NCBI RefSeq assembly: GCF_003347665.1
Contig: NZ_QDGA01000017.1
Coordinates: 1 to 64,000, forward strand
Direction: 5' to 3'
Source of the DNA: Microvirga calopogonii
GTDB taxonomy: Bacteria; Pseudomonadota; Alphaproteobacteria; Rhizobiales; Beijerinckiaceae
Length of the DNA stretch: 64,000 bases
The position numbers and the translations under genes were made by a program. Shown here piece by piece: positions 9,191 to 18,109 of the stretch. Position 1 is the first letter of the stretch. Every line of letters begins with the position of its first letter. Below the pieces are notes generated by a model. That model did no database searches and was not told the DNA's origin. It saw nothing but the letters and a program-made list of their open reading frames with translations.

Positions 9191-9889
9191 TCAGTTCATC
9201 CCCGTTGCATCCACGAAAGCCTTGAAGAGCCTATTGCCGGGATGATCCTGCGCGGCAAACAATTCCTGGTGCCATTGGACGCCGACGGCGAAGCTCCGGG
9301 TCGGAATCTCAATGGCTTCGATGATCCCATCCCCAGCATGGGCACTCGCCACCGCTCGAGCCGATATCTCCACCACTGCTTCGCGATGGAAGGTGTTCAC
9401 GGTGATCTCGGGCTGTCCGAGGATGCGCGCGAGAAAGGTACCCTGCTTGATCGCGACAGGATGAAGGAAACCACGTTTGTCGTGCTCCATGACACCGCTT
9501 CCCAGCGAGCGCACATCCGGAGACAGGCGACAGCCGTGAAGGGCCGCGAGGACCTGCATGCCGTTGCATATGCCGAGAACCGGCTTGTCCCGTTCCAGAA
9601 AGCCGCGCATCAGCGCGATCTCGATCTCCAAGCGATCCGACGGCGGTGAATCGGAAACTTGCCCGTCCACATACCAGGAATCGGGAAAGGCGAAGCGACC
9701 GCCGACACTCAGGAAGCCATCGAACTCGTCGATGACCGGTTCGATCATCTCCTGAATATAGGGGATGCCAAAGGGTAGGCCGCCTGCACGCTGGATCGCG
9801 ACGAAATATGCTTTCGTCATGTCATACCGTGTGCCGTCGACACTTGTATTCTCATCCATGATGACGGCGATGCGGGGCTTGTCTGACAT
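9191..9889 (-). CDS. Class I glutamine amidotransferase-like hydrolase (peptidase C26)
   Basis: A 232-residue protein of the gamma-glutamyl-gamma-aminobutyrate hydrolase (PuuD-like) group, which splits gamma-glutamyl amide bonds. The nucleophile Cys is in VLGICNGMQVL and the His-Glu pair in VQWHQE. The start MSDKPRIAVI at 9889 lies five bases after the rsh stop codon, so translation is probably coupled to rsh; an in-frame extension to 9979 would run inside rsh and is rejected. The substrate is not evident and no putrescine genes are nearby. Confidence 0.85.
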   Translation of the reverse strand: MSDKPRIAVIMDENTSVDGTRYDMTKAYFVAIQRAGGLPFGIPYIQEMIEPVIDEFDGFLSVGGRFAFPDSWYVDGQVSDSPPSDRLEIEIALMRGFLERDKPVLGICNGMQVLAALHGCRLSPDVRSLGSGVMEHDKRGFLHPVAIKQGTFLARILGQPEITVNTFHREAVVEISARAVASAHAGDGIIEAIEIPTRSFAVGVQWHQELFAAQDHPGNRLFKAFVDATGMN

Positions 9890-9894
9890 GACCT

Positions 9895-12066
9895 CTAACC
9901 CGTGACACGGTCGACGCGGCTCACCACGCGCTTGGCGCGCAGCTCCGCGATGATGGCGTTGAGGTGTTTCAGGTCCCATACCGTCAGGTCGATGGTCACA
10001 TCGGTGAAGTCCTGGGTGCGCCGCTTCATGGAGACATTGTCGATGTTGCCGTCATGATCGGCGATCACCTGGGTGATCTGCGCGAGCGAACCGGGCTCAT
10101 TGATCGATTGCAGCTTGATGCGCGCCGGGAAGCGCTGCGCGGATCCTGACTCCAGGTCCCAGCGAACGTCGATCCACCGGTCCGGCTCGTTGTCGAAGGC
10201 TGCCAGCGACGGGGACTGGATCGGGTAGATCGTGACCCCTTCGCCGGGGGTGAGAATGCCGACGATGCGGTCTCCCGGCACGGCGCCGCCTTCCGGGGCG
10301 AATCGGATCGGCATGTCCCTGTTGAGGCCGCGGATCGGAATGCCGCCCGGATGCTCGCTCGCGACCTTCTTGCCTGCGCCGTCGGGTTGTCCACCGCCTT
10401 TGCCGTCGGGACCGGCACGGCGCTCGTCCAGGTAATCGGGGTAGACGGCCCGCACCACGTCGCCGGAGAACATCTCGCCCCGGCCTACGGCCGCCAGGAC
10501 GTCTTCCACGGATACCCGGGCCAGGCGGGGCAGGGCGCCTTTCAGCTTCTCGTCGGAGAAGGGGCGGTTGGCCCGTTCGAAGGCGCGTTCGAGGATCTGG
10601 TGGCCGAGGCCGGTATATTGCCGGCGCACGGCCGCGCGGGTGGCGCGGCGGATCGAGGCGCGGGCCTTGCCGGTGACCACGAGCGATTCCCAGGCCGCCG
10701 GCGGCGTCTGTCCCTCGGCGCGGACGATCTCCACCTCATCGCCGTTCTGCAGTTCTGTCAGGAGCGGCGACATGCGGCCGTTGATCTTGCAGCCGACGGC
10801 GGTATTGCCCACGTCGGTATGCACCGCATAGGCGAAGTCGATGGGCGTTGCGCCGCGCGGCAGGGCGATCAGGCGCCCCTTGGGCGTGAAGCAGAAGACC
10901 TGATCGTGGAAGAGTTCGAGCTTCGTATGCTCGAGGAACTCCTCCGGATTGTCACCCTCGGCCAGGAGGTCGATGGTTCGGCGCAGCCATTGATAGGCAC
11001 GGCTTTCCGTGGCGAGGCGCGAGTTGTCGTTGACGCCTTCCTTGTAGAGGGCGTGGGCTGCGATGCCGTACTCCGCCACCTCGTCCATGTCCTCGGTGCG
11101 AATCTGAAGCTCGACGCGCTGGCTGCCGGGACCGATCACCGTGGTGTGGATCGACCGGTAGTCGTTCTGCTTGGGTGTCGAGATGTAATCCTTGTAGCGC
11201 CCCGGAACCATCGGCCAGCTGGTATGGACGACGCCGAGTGCCCTGTAGCACTCGTCGATGGTGCCCACGATGATCCGGAAGGCGAAGATATCGGACAATT
11301 GCTCGAATGAGACGGACTTCCGTTCCATCTTGCGCCAGATGGAATAGGGCCGCTTCTGACGTCCCGACACCGTCGCCTCGATACCCTGCGCGCGCAATTT
11401 GGTCGTCAGCGTGCGTTCGATCTCCTCGACGAGCTTCTCGTTCTTGGCGGACAGCTCGTGCAGGTGGCGCTTGATGGCCTCGTAGGCCTCCGGGTCGAGG
11501 TTCTGGAACGCCAGTTCCTCCAGCTCCTCGCGCATCTCCTGGATACCCATGCGTCCGGCGAGGGGCGCGTAGATGTCGAGGGTCTCCTCCGCGATACGCT
11601 TGCGCTTCTCCGCCGGCATGAACTGGAGCGTGCGCATGTTGTGCAGGCGGTCGGCAAGCTTGACGAGCAGCACCCGAACGTCGTCCGCGATGGCCAGGAG
11701 GAGCTTGCGGAAGTTCTCACCCTGGGCGGCCCGTTTCGAGACGAGATCGAGCCTCTTGATCTTGGTCAGCCCGTCGACGAGAGCGCCGATCTGCGGCCCG
11801 AAGGTCTTGTTGATCTCCTCAAGGGTCGCCTGGGTGTCCTCGACCGTGTCGTGGAGAACCGCCGCCGCGATGGTGGCGTCGTCGAGCTTCAGATCCGTGA
11901 GGATGGCCGCGACTTCGAGGGGATGGCCGAAGAACAGGTCGCCGGATGCGCGCTTCTGGTTGCCATGGGCCATCATGGCATACACGTAAGCGCGGTTGAG
12001 AAGCGCCTCATTGGCCGAGGGGTTGTAACGCTTGACCCTCTCGACAAGTTCGTACTGGCGCATCAT
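9895..12066 (-). CDS. rsh: Bifunctional (p)ppGpp synthetase/hydrolase
   Basis: Makes and degrades the stringent-response alarmones. At 723 residues it has the full RelA/SpoT layout: an HD hydrolase domain at about 25-180 with AAVLHDTVEDT, a synthetase domain at about 230-345 with NDYRSIHTTVIGP and YGIAAHALYKEG, a TGS domain at about 390-450 (GATPIDFAYAVHTDVG), and a C-terminal ACT domain at about 645-720. The intact HD motif indicates hydrolase activity, as expected for the single Rsh of alphaproteobacteria. It lies downstream of rpoZ and upstream of the amidotransferase on the minus strand. Confidence 0.96.
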   Translation of the reverse strand: MMRQYELVERVKRYNPSANEALLNRAYVYAMMAHGNQKRASGDLFFGHPLEVAAILTDLKLDDATIAAAVLHDTVEDTQATLEEINKTFGPQIGALVDGLTKIKRLDLVSKRAAQGENFRKLLLAIADDVRVLLVKLADRLHNMRTLQFMPAEKRKRIAEETLDIYAPLAGRMGIQEMREELEELAFQNLDPEAYEAIKRHLHELSAKNEKLVEEIERTLTTKLRAQGIEATVSGRQKRPYSIWRKMERKSVSFEQLSDIFAFRIIVGTIDECYRALGVVHTSWPMVPGRYKDYISTPKQNDYRSIHTTVIGPGSQRVELQIRTEDMDEVAEYGIAAHALYKEGVNDNSRLATESRAYQWLRRTIDLLAEGDNPEEFLEHTKLELFHDQVFCFTPKGRLIALPRGATPIDFAYAVHTDVGNTAVGCKINGRMSPLLTELQNGDEVEIVRAEGQTPPAAWESLVVTGKARASIRRATRAAVRRQYTGLGHQILERAFERANRPFSDEKLKGALPRLARVSVEDVLAAVGRGEMFSGDVVRAVYPDYLDERRAGPDGKGGGQPDGAGKKVASEHPGGIPIRGLNRDMPIRFAPEGGAVPGDRIVGILTPGEGVTIYPIQSPSLAAFDNEPDRWIDVRWDLESGSAQRFPARIKLQSINEPGSLAQITQVIADHDGNIDNVSMKRRTQDFTDVTIDLTVWDLKHLNAIIAELRAKRVVSRVDRVTG

Positions 12067-12203
12067 GCGGCCGTGGTTCCCTTCGGTCCTGTTATCTGGC
12101 TGAAATCACGAAGCTATCGAAGATATTGTACAACATCTTCCAACCGCAAGCCGAATAGCTTGCCGCAGGGCACCTATGCGGGGGCGTGGTTAAGCCGGCC
12201 AAC

Positions 12204-12232
12204 AAAAAAGCCCGGCGCTGAGCCGGGCTTTT
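12204..12232 (-). terminator. Rho-independent terminator after rpoZ
   Basis: An 11-bp stem (AAAAGCCCGGC / GCCGGGCTTTT) with a 5-base loop lies 18 bases after the rpoZ stop codon and runs into a T tract on the minus strand. It should uncouple rpoZ from rsh, at least partly. Confidence 0.85.
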
Positions 12233-12249
12233 GAAAACGTCTCGAAAGC

Positions 12250-12657
12250 TTATTCGCGGTCGTCGTCGTCCGCGCTGCTGCTCGGGGGAACGAGACCCTC
12301 CAGGCCGCGAAGCAGGTCTTCTTCGCTCATGCGGTCGAACTGGACGTCCGCATCGTTGTCGCCGCCGTTCGAGGGGGCGGCAGCCGTGTTGCTGAGCATA
12401 GGGACGGCCTCGGCCTCCGGCTCGTCCACCTCGACGTATTTCTGCATCGAGTGGATGAGCTGCTCCTTCAGGTCATCGGGAGCGATCGTCTCGTCGGCGA
12501 TCTCGCGCAGCGCCACGACGGGATTCTTGTCGCGATCGCGATCGATCGTCAGCGGGGAACCCGACGAAATGAGGCGGGCCCGGTGGCTTGCCAGCAGAAC
12601 GAGCTCAAACCGGTTGTCGACCTTGTCGATGCAGTCTTCGACGGTCACGCGAGCCAT
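12250..12657 (-). CDS. rpoZ: RNA polymerase omega subunit
   Basis: The small RNA polymerase subunit that helps assemble beta-prime. The 135-residue protein starts [20 protein letters not shown], the canonical omega N-terminus, followed by [11 protein letters not shown] and the [12 protein letters not shown] block. The acidic Asp/Ser-rich C-terminal tail is usual in alphaproteobacteria. AAGGAG lies seven bases before the ATG. The rpoZ-rsh order is widely conserved. Confidence 0.97.
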   Translation of the reverse strand: MARVTVEDCIDKVDNRFELVLLASHRARLISSGSPLTIDRDRDKNPVVALREIADETIAPDDLKEQLIHSMQKYVEVDEPEAEAVPMLSNTAAAPSNGGDNDADVQFDRMSEEDLLRGLEGLVPPSSSADDDDRE

Positions 12658-13061
12658 GCGGGGCTCCTTCTTCAGTCATGAGAATATCGGAAGGGGGACC
12701 GGATACACCGGTTGGGCCAAGAAAACAAGAGGAAGCGTTCTCCGGCAGGGACTTAACCGGACGTGCGCCCGGACACGCCCGTTCCCGGTCTCCGCCGCTA
12801 CAAGCTGGGCTGTTGTCATGTAAGTTCAGGTGCGCGTTGACAAGCTTACTCAGAGGGCGGTTTGCGCCAGGGCATTCCATCGCCTGGTTTCTGGCCATGC
12901 TCCGCGTCCGGCCAGGCGGCGTCGACAGGAGCCTTCTGACCGGCTGGCGGCGTCTTATCTGATGAACAGGCCAAGGGCCGAACAGCGGCTCTGCGCCTTG
13001 ACTCCTCGGCGTCTCGGTGCGAGTCCCGCGCGGATTCTATCAAGGAAGGGGTCCGCTCCCG
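12658..13061. other. Divergent intergenic region rpoZ/fabD
   Basis: 404 bases between divergent rpoZ and fabD. It must hold both promoters. A TTGACA at about 12836 on the plus strand has no good -10 partner. No gene or stable terminator-like hairpin is visible. Confidence 0.45.
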
Positions 13062-14009
13062 ATGAAGCGCGCATTCATTTTTCCCGGCCAGGGAAGCCAG
13101 GCCGTCGGCATGGGCAAAGCCCTGGCCGACGCCTTTCCGCAGGCCAAGGCCGTTTTTGACGAGGTGGACGAGGCTCTCTCCCAGAAGCTCTCCACGATCA
13201 TGTGGGAAGGCCCGGCAGAGGAGCTGACCCTCACGGCCAACACGCAGCCCGCCCTGATGGCCGTGAGCCTGGCGGCGGTCCGTGTCCTGGAGGCCGAGGC
13301 CGGTCTCGACCTGAAGAAGCACGCTGCCTTCGTGGCCGGACACTCGCTGGGCGAATATTCGGCGCTCGCCGCAGCCGGCAGCCTCTCGATCTCCGACACG
13401 GCCCGCCTGCTCCGGATTCGCGGCAATGCCATGCAAAACGCCGTTCCGGTAGGGCAAGGTGCCATGGCAGCGCTTCTCGGCCTGGAATACGACACGGCTC
13501 TCGAGGTCGCCCGCGAGGCGGCACAGGGCGAGGTCTGCGACGCAGCCAACGACAATGGCGGGGCCCAGGTGGTCGTTTCCGGCCATAAGGCTGCCGTGGA
13601 ACGGGCCGTGGCGATTGCCCAGACAAAGGGCGCCAAGCGCGCCGTGATGCTGGCCGTGTCTGCCCCCTTCCATTGCGCTCTCATGCAGCCGGCGGCCGAC
13701 GCCATGCGCGAGGCCCTGGCCGGCGTGACGGTGAATGCTCCCGCGGTTCCGGTCGTGGCGAATGTGGAAGCCGCCCCCATCACCGACCCGGCGGCGATCC
13801 GGGACGCCCTCGTCCGCCAGGTCACGGGCACGGTCCGCTGGCGGGAAAGCGTGGCCGCTATGGCCGCCCAAGGGGTCGATTCATTTTACGAAGTCGGGTC
13901 GGGCAAGGTCCTGACCGGACTCGTGAAGCGCATCGCCGCCGGGGCCATGGCTACGGCCATCGGGACCCCTGAGGATGTCGCCGCCTTCAAAGCTTCCCTG
14001 AACGCATAA
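13062..14009 (+). CDS. fabD: Malonyl-CoA:ACP transacylase
   Basis: Loads malonate onto acyl carrier protein for type II fatty acid synthesis. The start MKRAFIFPGQGSQAVGMG is canonical, and an upstream in-frame extension is rejected. The 315-residue length is normal. The active-site elbow is GHSLGEYSAL (Ser near 98), and the conserved PFHCALM and VGSGKVLTGLVKRI segments follow. It heads the fabD-fabG-acpP-fabF series, ten bases before fabG. Confidence 0.97.
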   Translation: MKRAFIFPGQGSQAVGMGKALADAFPQAKAVFDEVDEALSQKLSTIMWEGPAEELTLTANTQPALMAVSLAAVRVLEAEAGLDLKKHAAFVAGHSLGEYSALAAAGSLSISDTARLLRIRGNAMQNAVPVGQGAMAALLGLEYDTALEVAREAAQGEVCDAANDNGGAQVVVSGHKAAVERAVAIAQTKGAKRAVMLAVSAPFHCALMQPAADAMREALAGVTVNAPAVPVVANVEAAPITDPAAIRDALVRQVTGTVRWRESVAAMAAQGVDSFYEVGSGKVLTGLVKRIAAGAMATAIGTPEDVAAFKASLNA

Positions 14010-14019
14010 GGAGCCCTGC

Positions 14020-14757
14020 ATGTTCGATCTCACCGGCCGCAAGGCTCTCGTCACCGGCGCCACGGGCGGCATCGGCGGCGCCATAGCCCGCGCCCTTCAC
14101 GCCCAGGGTGCAACCGTGACCCTGTCCGGCACCCGGCGCTCTGCCCTCGACGAACTGGCCTCGTCCCTGGGCGAGCGGGTCCATGTCGTCGAGGCGAACC
14201 TGGCGGACAAGGACTCGGTCGAAGCCCTCGTTCCGGCGGCCGAGGCGGCCATGGATGGGCTCGACATCCTGGTCAACAACGCGGGCGTGACCAAGGACAA
14301 CCTCTTCATGCGCATGAAGGACGAGGAGTGGGATACGGTTATCGCCGTCAACCTGACCGCCTCCTTTCGCCTGTCGCGGGCGGCCGTGAAGGGCATGATG
14401 CGCCGCCGCTACGGCCGCATCGTCAATATCGGCTCGGTCGTGGGTTCGACCGGCAACCCGGGGCAGGGCAACTATGCCGCCTCGAAGGCGGGCCTGATCG
14501 GCATGACCAAGGCGCTCGCGGCAGAGGTTGCGAGCCGTAATATCACTGTAAATCTTGTTGCTCCTGGCTTCATCGAGTCTCCCATGACCGACGTGCTGAA
14601 CGAAAAGCAGCGCGAGGGAATCCTTGGAACCATCCCTATGGGAAGGCTGGGCCAAGGGGATGAGATCGCCTCTTCGGTTGTTTATCTAGCCTCCGCTGAG
14701 GCCGCCTACGTGACGGGCCAAACCCTGCACGTAAATGGTGGAATGGCTATGTTCTAA
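14020..14757 (+). CDS. fabG: 3-oxoacyl-ACP reductase
   Basis: NADPH-dependent reduction of 3-oxoacyl-ACP in fatty acid elongation. The 245-residue short-chain dehydrogenase has the TGATGGIGGAIA cofactor loop, NNAGVTKDNL, the catalytic Ser of NIGSVVG and the YAASKAG active-site Tyr and Lys. AAGGAG lies six bases before the ATG, and the gene follows fabD closely. Confidence 0.97.
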   Translation: MFDLTGRKALVTGATGGIGGAIARALHAQGATVTLSGTRRSALDELASSLGERVHVVEANLADKDSVEALVPAAEAAMDGLDILVNNAGVTKDNLFMRMKDEEWDTVIAVNLTASFRLSRAAVKGMMRRRYGRIVNIGSVVGSTGNPGQGNYAASKAGLIGMTKALAAEVASRNITVNLVAPGFIESPMTDVLNEKQREGILGTIPMGRLGQGDEIASSVVYLASAEAAYVTGQTLHVNGGMAMF

Positions 14758-14840
14758 AGGAACTTATCGCCCGTTCCGGAATCTGTTTGCAGGTGCCGTT
14801 CACCCCTCGCCAGACAGGATAAGCTTGTGTTAAGCATGAT

Positions 14841-14932
14841 CCTGATCAGGTCAAAGGGGTTGACCGGCGCTTAAAAATGCGGCTTTGCACGGCGCAGGGT
14901 AGCCGTTTCAGCGTTGTCAGCTGAACAGCTGA
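14841..14932. promoter_or_regulatory. Palindromes upstream of acpP
   Basis: Within the 234-base fabG-acpP gap are three short symmetric sequences: CCTGATCAGG (14841-14850), GGTCAA-N5-TTGACC (14849-14865) and TCAGCTG-AA-CAGCTGA (14917-14932). Their density before acpP suggests operator sites for a separate acpP promoter. No regulator can be named and no clean sigma-70 promoter is visible. Confidence 0.4.
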
Positions 14933-14991
14933 TCTAATTTGATTTCTTAATCCGCCCAATTCCTGAGGCGGCAGCCACTGAGGAAAAAACG

Positions 14992-15228
14992 ATGAGTGAC
15001 GTCGCTGATCGCGTGAAGAAGATTGTTGTCGAGCACCTCGGCGTCGAAGCCGACAAGGTGACCGACAACGCCAACTTCATCGACGACCTGGGCGCCGACA
15101 GCCTAGATACGGTCGAGCTGGTGATGGCGTTCGAGGAAGAGTTCAACGTCGAGATCCCGGACGACGCGGCTGAGACCATCGTGACGGTCGGCGACGCCAT
15201 CCGCTTCCTCGAGAAGAACGCAGCCTAA
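14992..15228 (+). CDS. acpP: Acyl carrier protein
   Basis: The 78-residue acidic carrier of growing fatty acids. The phosphopantetheine-binding Ser is in [13 protein letters not shown]-terminal [20 protein letters not shown] and the helix ending in FLEKN are typical. GAGGAAAAAAC precedes the ATG. It is separated from fabG by 234 bases, so a promoter of its own is likely. Confidence 0.98.
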   Translation: MSDVADRVKKIVVEHLGVEADKVTDNANFIDDLGADSLDTVELVMAFEEEFNVEIPDDAAETIVTVGDAIRFLEKNAA

Positions 15229-15241
15229 AAAGGCTGGTAAA

Positions 15242-15268
15242 GGGCGTCGGGTGACTCATCCGACGCCC
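15242..15268 (+). terminator. Hairpin between acpP and fabF
   Basis: A perfect 9-bp stem (GGGCGTCGG / CCGACGCCC) with a 9-base loop and a short AT-rich tail (AATTTTA), 13 bases after acpP and before the fabF start. It could act as a weak terminator or attenuator, letting acpP be expressed above fabF. Confidence 0.6.
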
Positions 15269-15298
15269 GAATTTTATGAATCGATAGGGCAGGAATTC

Positions 15299-16561
15299 AT
15301 GCGCCGGGTAGTTGTCACAGGTCTTGGCATGGTCACTCCGCTGGGAAGCGGCGTCGACGCCACATGGTCCCGCCTTGTCGAAGGGCAGAGCGGTGCCGGC
15401 AAGATTACGGATTTCAAGGTCGATGATCTCGCCTGCCAGATCGCCTGCCAGATCCCGCGCGGCGACGGTTCCAACGGCACCTTCAATGCCGATGAATGGA
15501 TGGAGCCGAAGGAGCAGCGGAAGGTCGACCCCTTCATCGTCTATGCGATGGCCGCGTCCACCATGGCGCTGCGGGATTCCGGCTGGGAGCCCAAATCCTA
15601 TGAGGATCAATGCGCGACCGGCGTGCTGATCGGCTCCGGCATCGGCGGCATCGGTGGCATCTACGAGGCTTCCGCCACTCTGATCGAGCGTGGCCCCCGC
15701 CGCATTTCTCCCTTCTTCATCCCGGGCCGGCTCATCAATCTGGCCGGCGGCTACGTGTCCATCGAACATGGTCTGAAGGGCCCGAACCATGCGGTCGTGA
15801 CGGCCTGCTCCACGGGCTCCCACGCCATCGGCGATGCCGCCCGCCTCATCGCACTCGGCGATGCGGACGTGATGGTCGCCGGTGGGACGGAATCGCCGAT
15901 CAACCGGCTCTCCATCGCGGGCTTTGCCGCCTGCCGCGCCCTGTCCACGAACTTCAACGACGATCCGACCCGCGCCTCGCGTCCGTACGACAAGGACCGC
16001 GACGGGTTCGTCATGGGCGAGGGCGCTGGCGTCGTCGTCCTGGAAGAGTACGAGCACGCCAAGGCCCGTGGCGCCAAGATCTATGCCGAGGTCATCGGCT
16101 ATGGCCTGTCGGGCGATGCCTACCACATCACGTCGCCCTCCGAGGATGGCGACGGCGCCTATCGTTGCATGGCTGCTGCCCTCAAGCGCGCCGGCATCGA
16201 CGTTTCCGAGATCGACTACGTCAACGCTCATGGGACCTCGACGCCGCTCGGTGATGAGCTTGAGCTGAAGGCGGTCGAGCGCATTGTGGGCAACGCGGCG
16301 GGCAAGCTCTCCATGTCCTCCACGAAGTCGGCGATCGGCCATCTTCTTGGGGCTGCAGGCGCCGTTGAGGCGATCTTCTCGATCCTGGCCATGCGCGACG
16401 GCATCATCCCGCCGACGATCAACCTCGACAATCCGTCTGTAGAAACAGCCATCGATCTCGTGCCCAAGCAGGCCAAGCGCAAGGAGGTCAACGTGGCTCT
16501 CTCGAACTCCTTCGGGTTCGGCGGGACTAACGCTTCGCTCATTCTTCGTCGTGTATCCTGA
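15299..16561 (+). CDS. fabF: 3-oxoacyl-ACP synthase II
   Basis: Condensing enzyme that elongates acyl-ACP with malonyl-ACP. The start MRRVVVTGLGMVTPLG at 15299 has AGGA just upstream; an extension to 15251 overlaps the preceding hairpin and is rejected. The 420-residue thiolase-fold protein has the active-site Cys in VVTACSTGSHAIG and the two His residues in VNAHGTSTPLGD and KSAIGHLLGAAG. NSFGFGGTNAS near the end completes the family signature. Confidence 0.97.
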   Translation: MRRVVVTGLGMVTPLGSGVDATWSRLVEGQSGAGKITDFKVDDLACQIACQIPRGDGSNGTFNADEWMEPKEQRKVDPFIVYAMAASTMALRDSGWEPKSYEDQCATGVLIGSGIGGIGGIYEASATLIERGPRRISPFFIPGRLINLAGGYVSIEHGLKGPNHAVVTACSTGSHAIGDAARLIALGDADVMVAGGTESPINRLSIAGFAACRALSTNFNDDPTRASRPYDKDRDGFVMGEGAGVVVLEEYEHAKARGAKIYAEVIGYGLSGDAYHITSPSEDGDGAYRCMAAALKRAGIDVSEIDYVNAHGTSTPLGDELELKAVERIVGNAAGKLSMSSTKSAIGHLLGAAGAVEAIFSILAMRDGIIPPTINLDNPSVETAIDLVPKQAKRKEVNVALSNSFGFGGTNASLILRRVS

Positions 16562-16651
16562 GCGCGGGAGGCCTGTTACGGCTTTTCGCCATAATCCCTG
16601 TTAGGGTGTCGGCGGACCGGCAGGACCGCCGGCCGATACCAGAAAAGCGGC

Positions 16652-18016
16652 GTGATGTTCGGACGAAAGAAAAAGATCCTTCTCCCTCCTGCAGACGAAT
16701 CCGAGCACGGATCGGCGCAGCCCCGTCTCGCCCCCCGGTCACCCAATGAAGCCATCAAGCCGTCGATGGCGCCGCCTCCGCCGCCGAAGCTCCGCCGCCG
16801 CCGCCGGGGAATGCTGTCGCTCCTGAGCGGTCTGCTGACCCTCTTGGTCGCCTTGGCGATTGCCGGGATATTCGGCTTCTCCGTGCTGCAGCACGAGGTA
16901 ACGGCCCAGGGGCCGCTGCAGAGCGACAAGGTGGTGGTCATTCCTCGGAACACCGGCACCGGCGAGATCGCCAACATCCTCAAGGAGGAGGGTGTTATCA
17001 ATCAGCCGCTGCTGTTTCAGGTCTACGCCCATATCAACCGGCAGCGCGGCCAGCTGAAGGCCGGCGAGTTCCAGTTCAAGGCTGGCACCAGCATCGAGGA
17101 TGCCATCGATACCCTGATCCAGGGCAAGGCGATCCTGCATGCAGTGACGATCCCCGAAGGACTGACCAGCGAGCAGATCGTTGCCCGGCTCTACGAGCAT
17201 GAGATCCTCACCGGCGATGTGACGGAAACGCCGCGCGAGGGAACGCTCCTGCCCGATACCTACAAGTTCGAACGCGGCACGACCCGTCAGCAGATCATCG
17301 GCACCATGCAGGCGGCCCAGCGCCAGGCCATCGAGCAGATCTGGCAGCGCCGCTCCAACGAACTGCCGATCAAGTCCCCGCAGGAACTCGTGATCCTGGC
17401 CTCCATCGTCGAGAAGGAGACGGGCCGGGCGGACGAGCGCACCCGTGTGGCGGGCGTCTTCATCAATCGCCTGCAGAAGCGGATGAAGCTCCAGTCCGAC
17501 CCGACGATCGTGTACGGATTGGTCGGCGGCAAGGGCACGCTGGGGCGTGGCATCCTGCGCAGCGAGATCGAGGCTGCAACACCCTACAATACCTATGTGG
17601 TCGAAGGTCTGCCGCCCGGCCCGATCGCCAATCCGGGACGCGCCGCGCTCGAAGCCGTTGCCAACCCGTCCCGCACCAAGGATCTCTATTTCGTGGCCGA
17701 CGGGTCCGGAGGTCATGCCTTCGCCGAATCGTACGAGCAGCACCAGCGCAACGTGGCGCGCTGGCGCCAGATCGAGAAGAGCCGTCCAACGCCCGAGGCC
17801 GATGATGTCGATCGAGTGGTGCCTGACGGTGATCAGACGAGCTTGCCTCCTGGTGCGACGCCGGCCCTGCGCGGCTCCGCGAATGCGCAGTCGACGTCCG
17901 GCGGACGTCCGGGACGCGGCTTCGATGCCAGCGAGGGAACCGAAAGGGATCCGCTCAAGAACAAGAGCTTCGACCTGAACAGCCCGAAGAACGTTCCGGC
18001 CCTCCGGCAACCGTGA
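16652..18016 (+). CDS. mltG: Endolytic murein transglycosylase MltG
   Basis: An inner-membrane lytic transglycosylase thought to release nascent glycan strands. A GTG at 16652 and an ATG at 16655 are adjacent possible starts (454 or 453 residues). A basic Pro-rich cytoplasmic N-terminus is followed by one membrane segment at about residues 52-75. The YceG domain has ASIVEKETGRADER, containing the catalytic Glu, and MKLQSDPTIVYGL. The last 70 residues are low-complexity. It follows fabF by 90 bases, the usual neighbourhood (fabF-mltG-yicC-gmk). Confidence 0.94.
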   Translation: MMFGRKKKILLPPADESEHGSAQPRLAPRSPNEAIKPSMAPPPPPKLRRRRRGMLSLLSGLLTLLVALAIAGIFGFSVLQHEVTAQGPLQSDKVVVIPRNTGTGEIANILKEEGVINQPLLFQVYAHINRQRGQLKAGEFQFKAGTSIEDAIDTLIQGKAILHAVTIPEGLTSEQIVARLYEHEILTGDVTETPREGTLLPDTYKFERGTTRQQIIGTMQAAQRQAIEQIWQRRSNELPIKSPQELVILASIVEKETGRADERTRVAGVFINRLQKRMKLQSDPTIVYGLVGGKGTLGRGILRSEIEAATPYNTYVVEGLPPGPIANPGRAALEAVANPSRTKDLYFVADGSGGHAFAESYEQHQRNVARWRQIEKSRPTPEADDVDRVVPDGDQTSLPPGATPALRGSANAQSTSGGRPGRGFDASEGTERDPLKNKSFDLNSPKNVPALRQP

Positions 18017-18057
18017 ATCGCGTAGGCAGGTTCAAGCTCCTTATCATCGACTCTTGG

Positions 18058-18088
18058 ATCGGCGCGCATTATGGTCGCGCCGATTTTT
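18058..18088 (+). terminator. Rho-independent terminator after mltG
   Basis: A 9-bp stem (ATCGGCGCG / CGCGCCGAT) with a 9-base loop ends in a T tract, 41 bases after the mltG stop and just before yicC. Confidence 0.85.
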
Positions 18089-18109
18089 CATTCAGTTTGA
18101 GGTTAGCGC

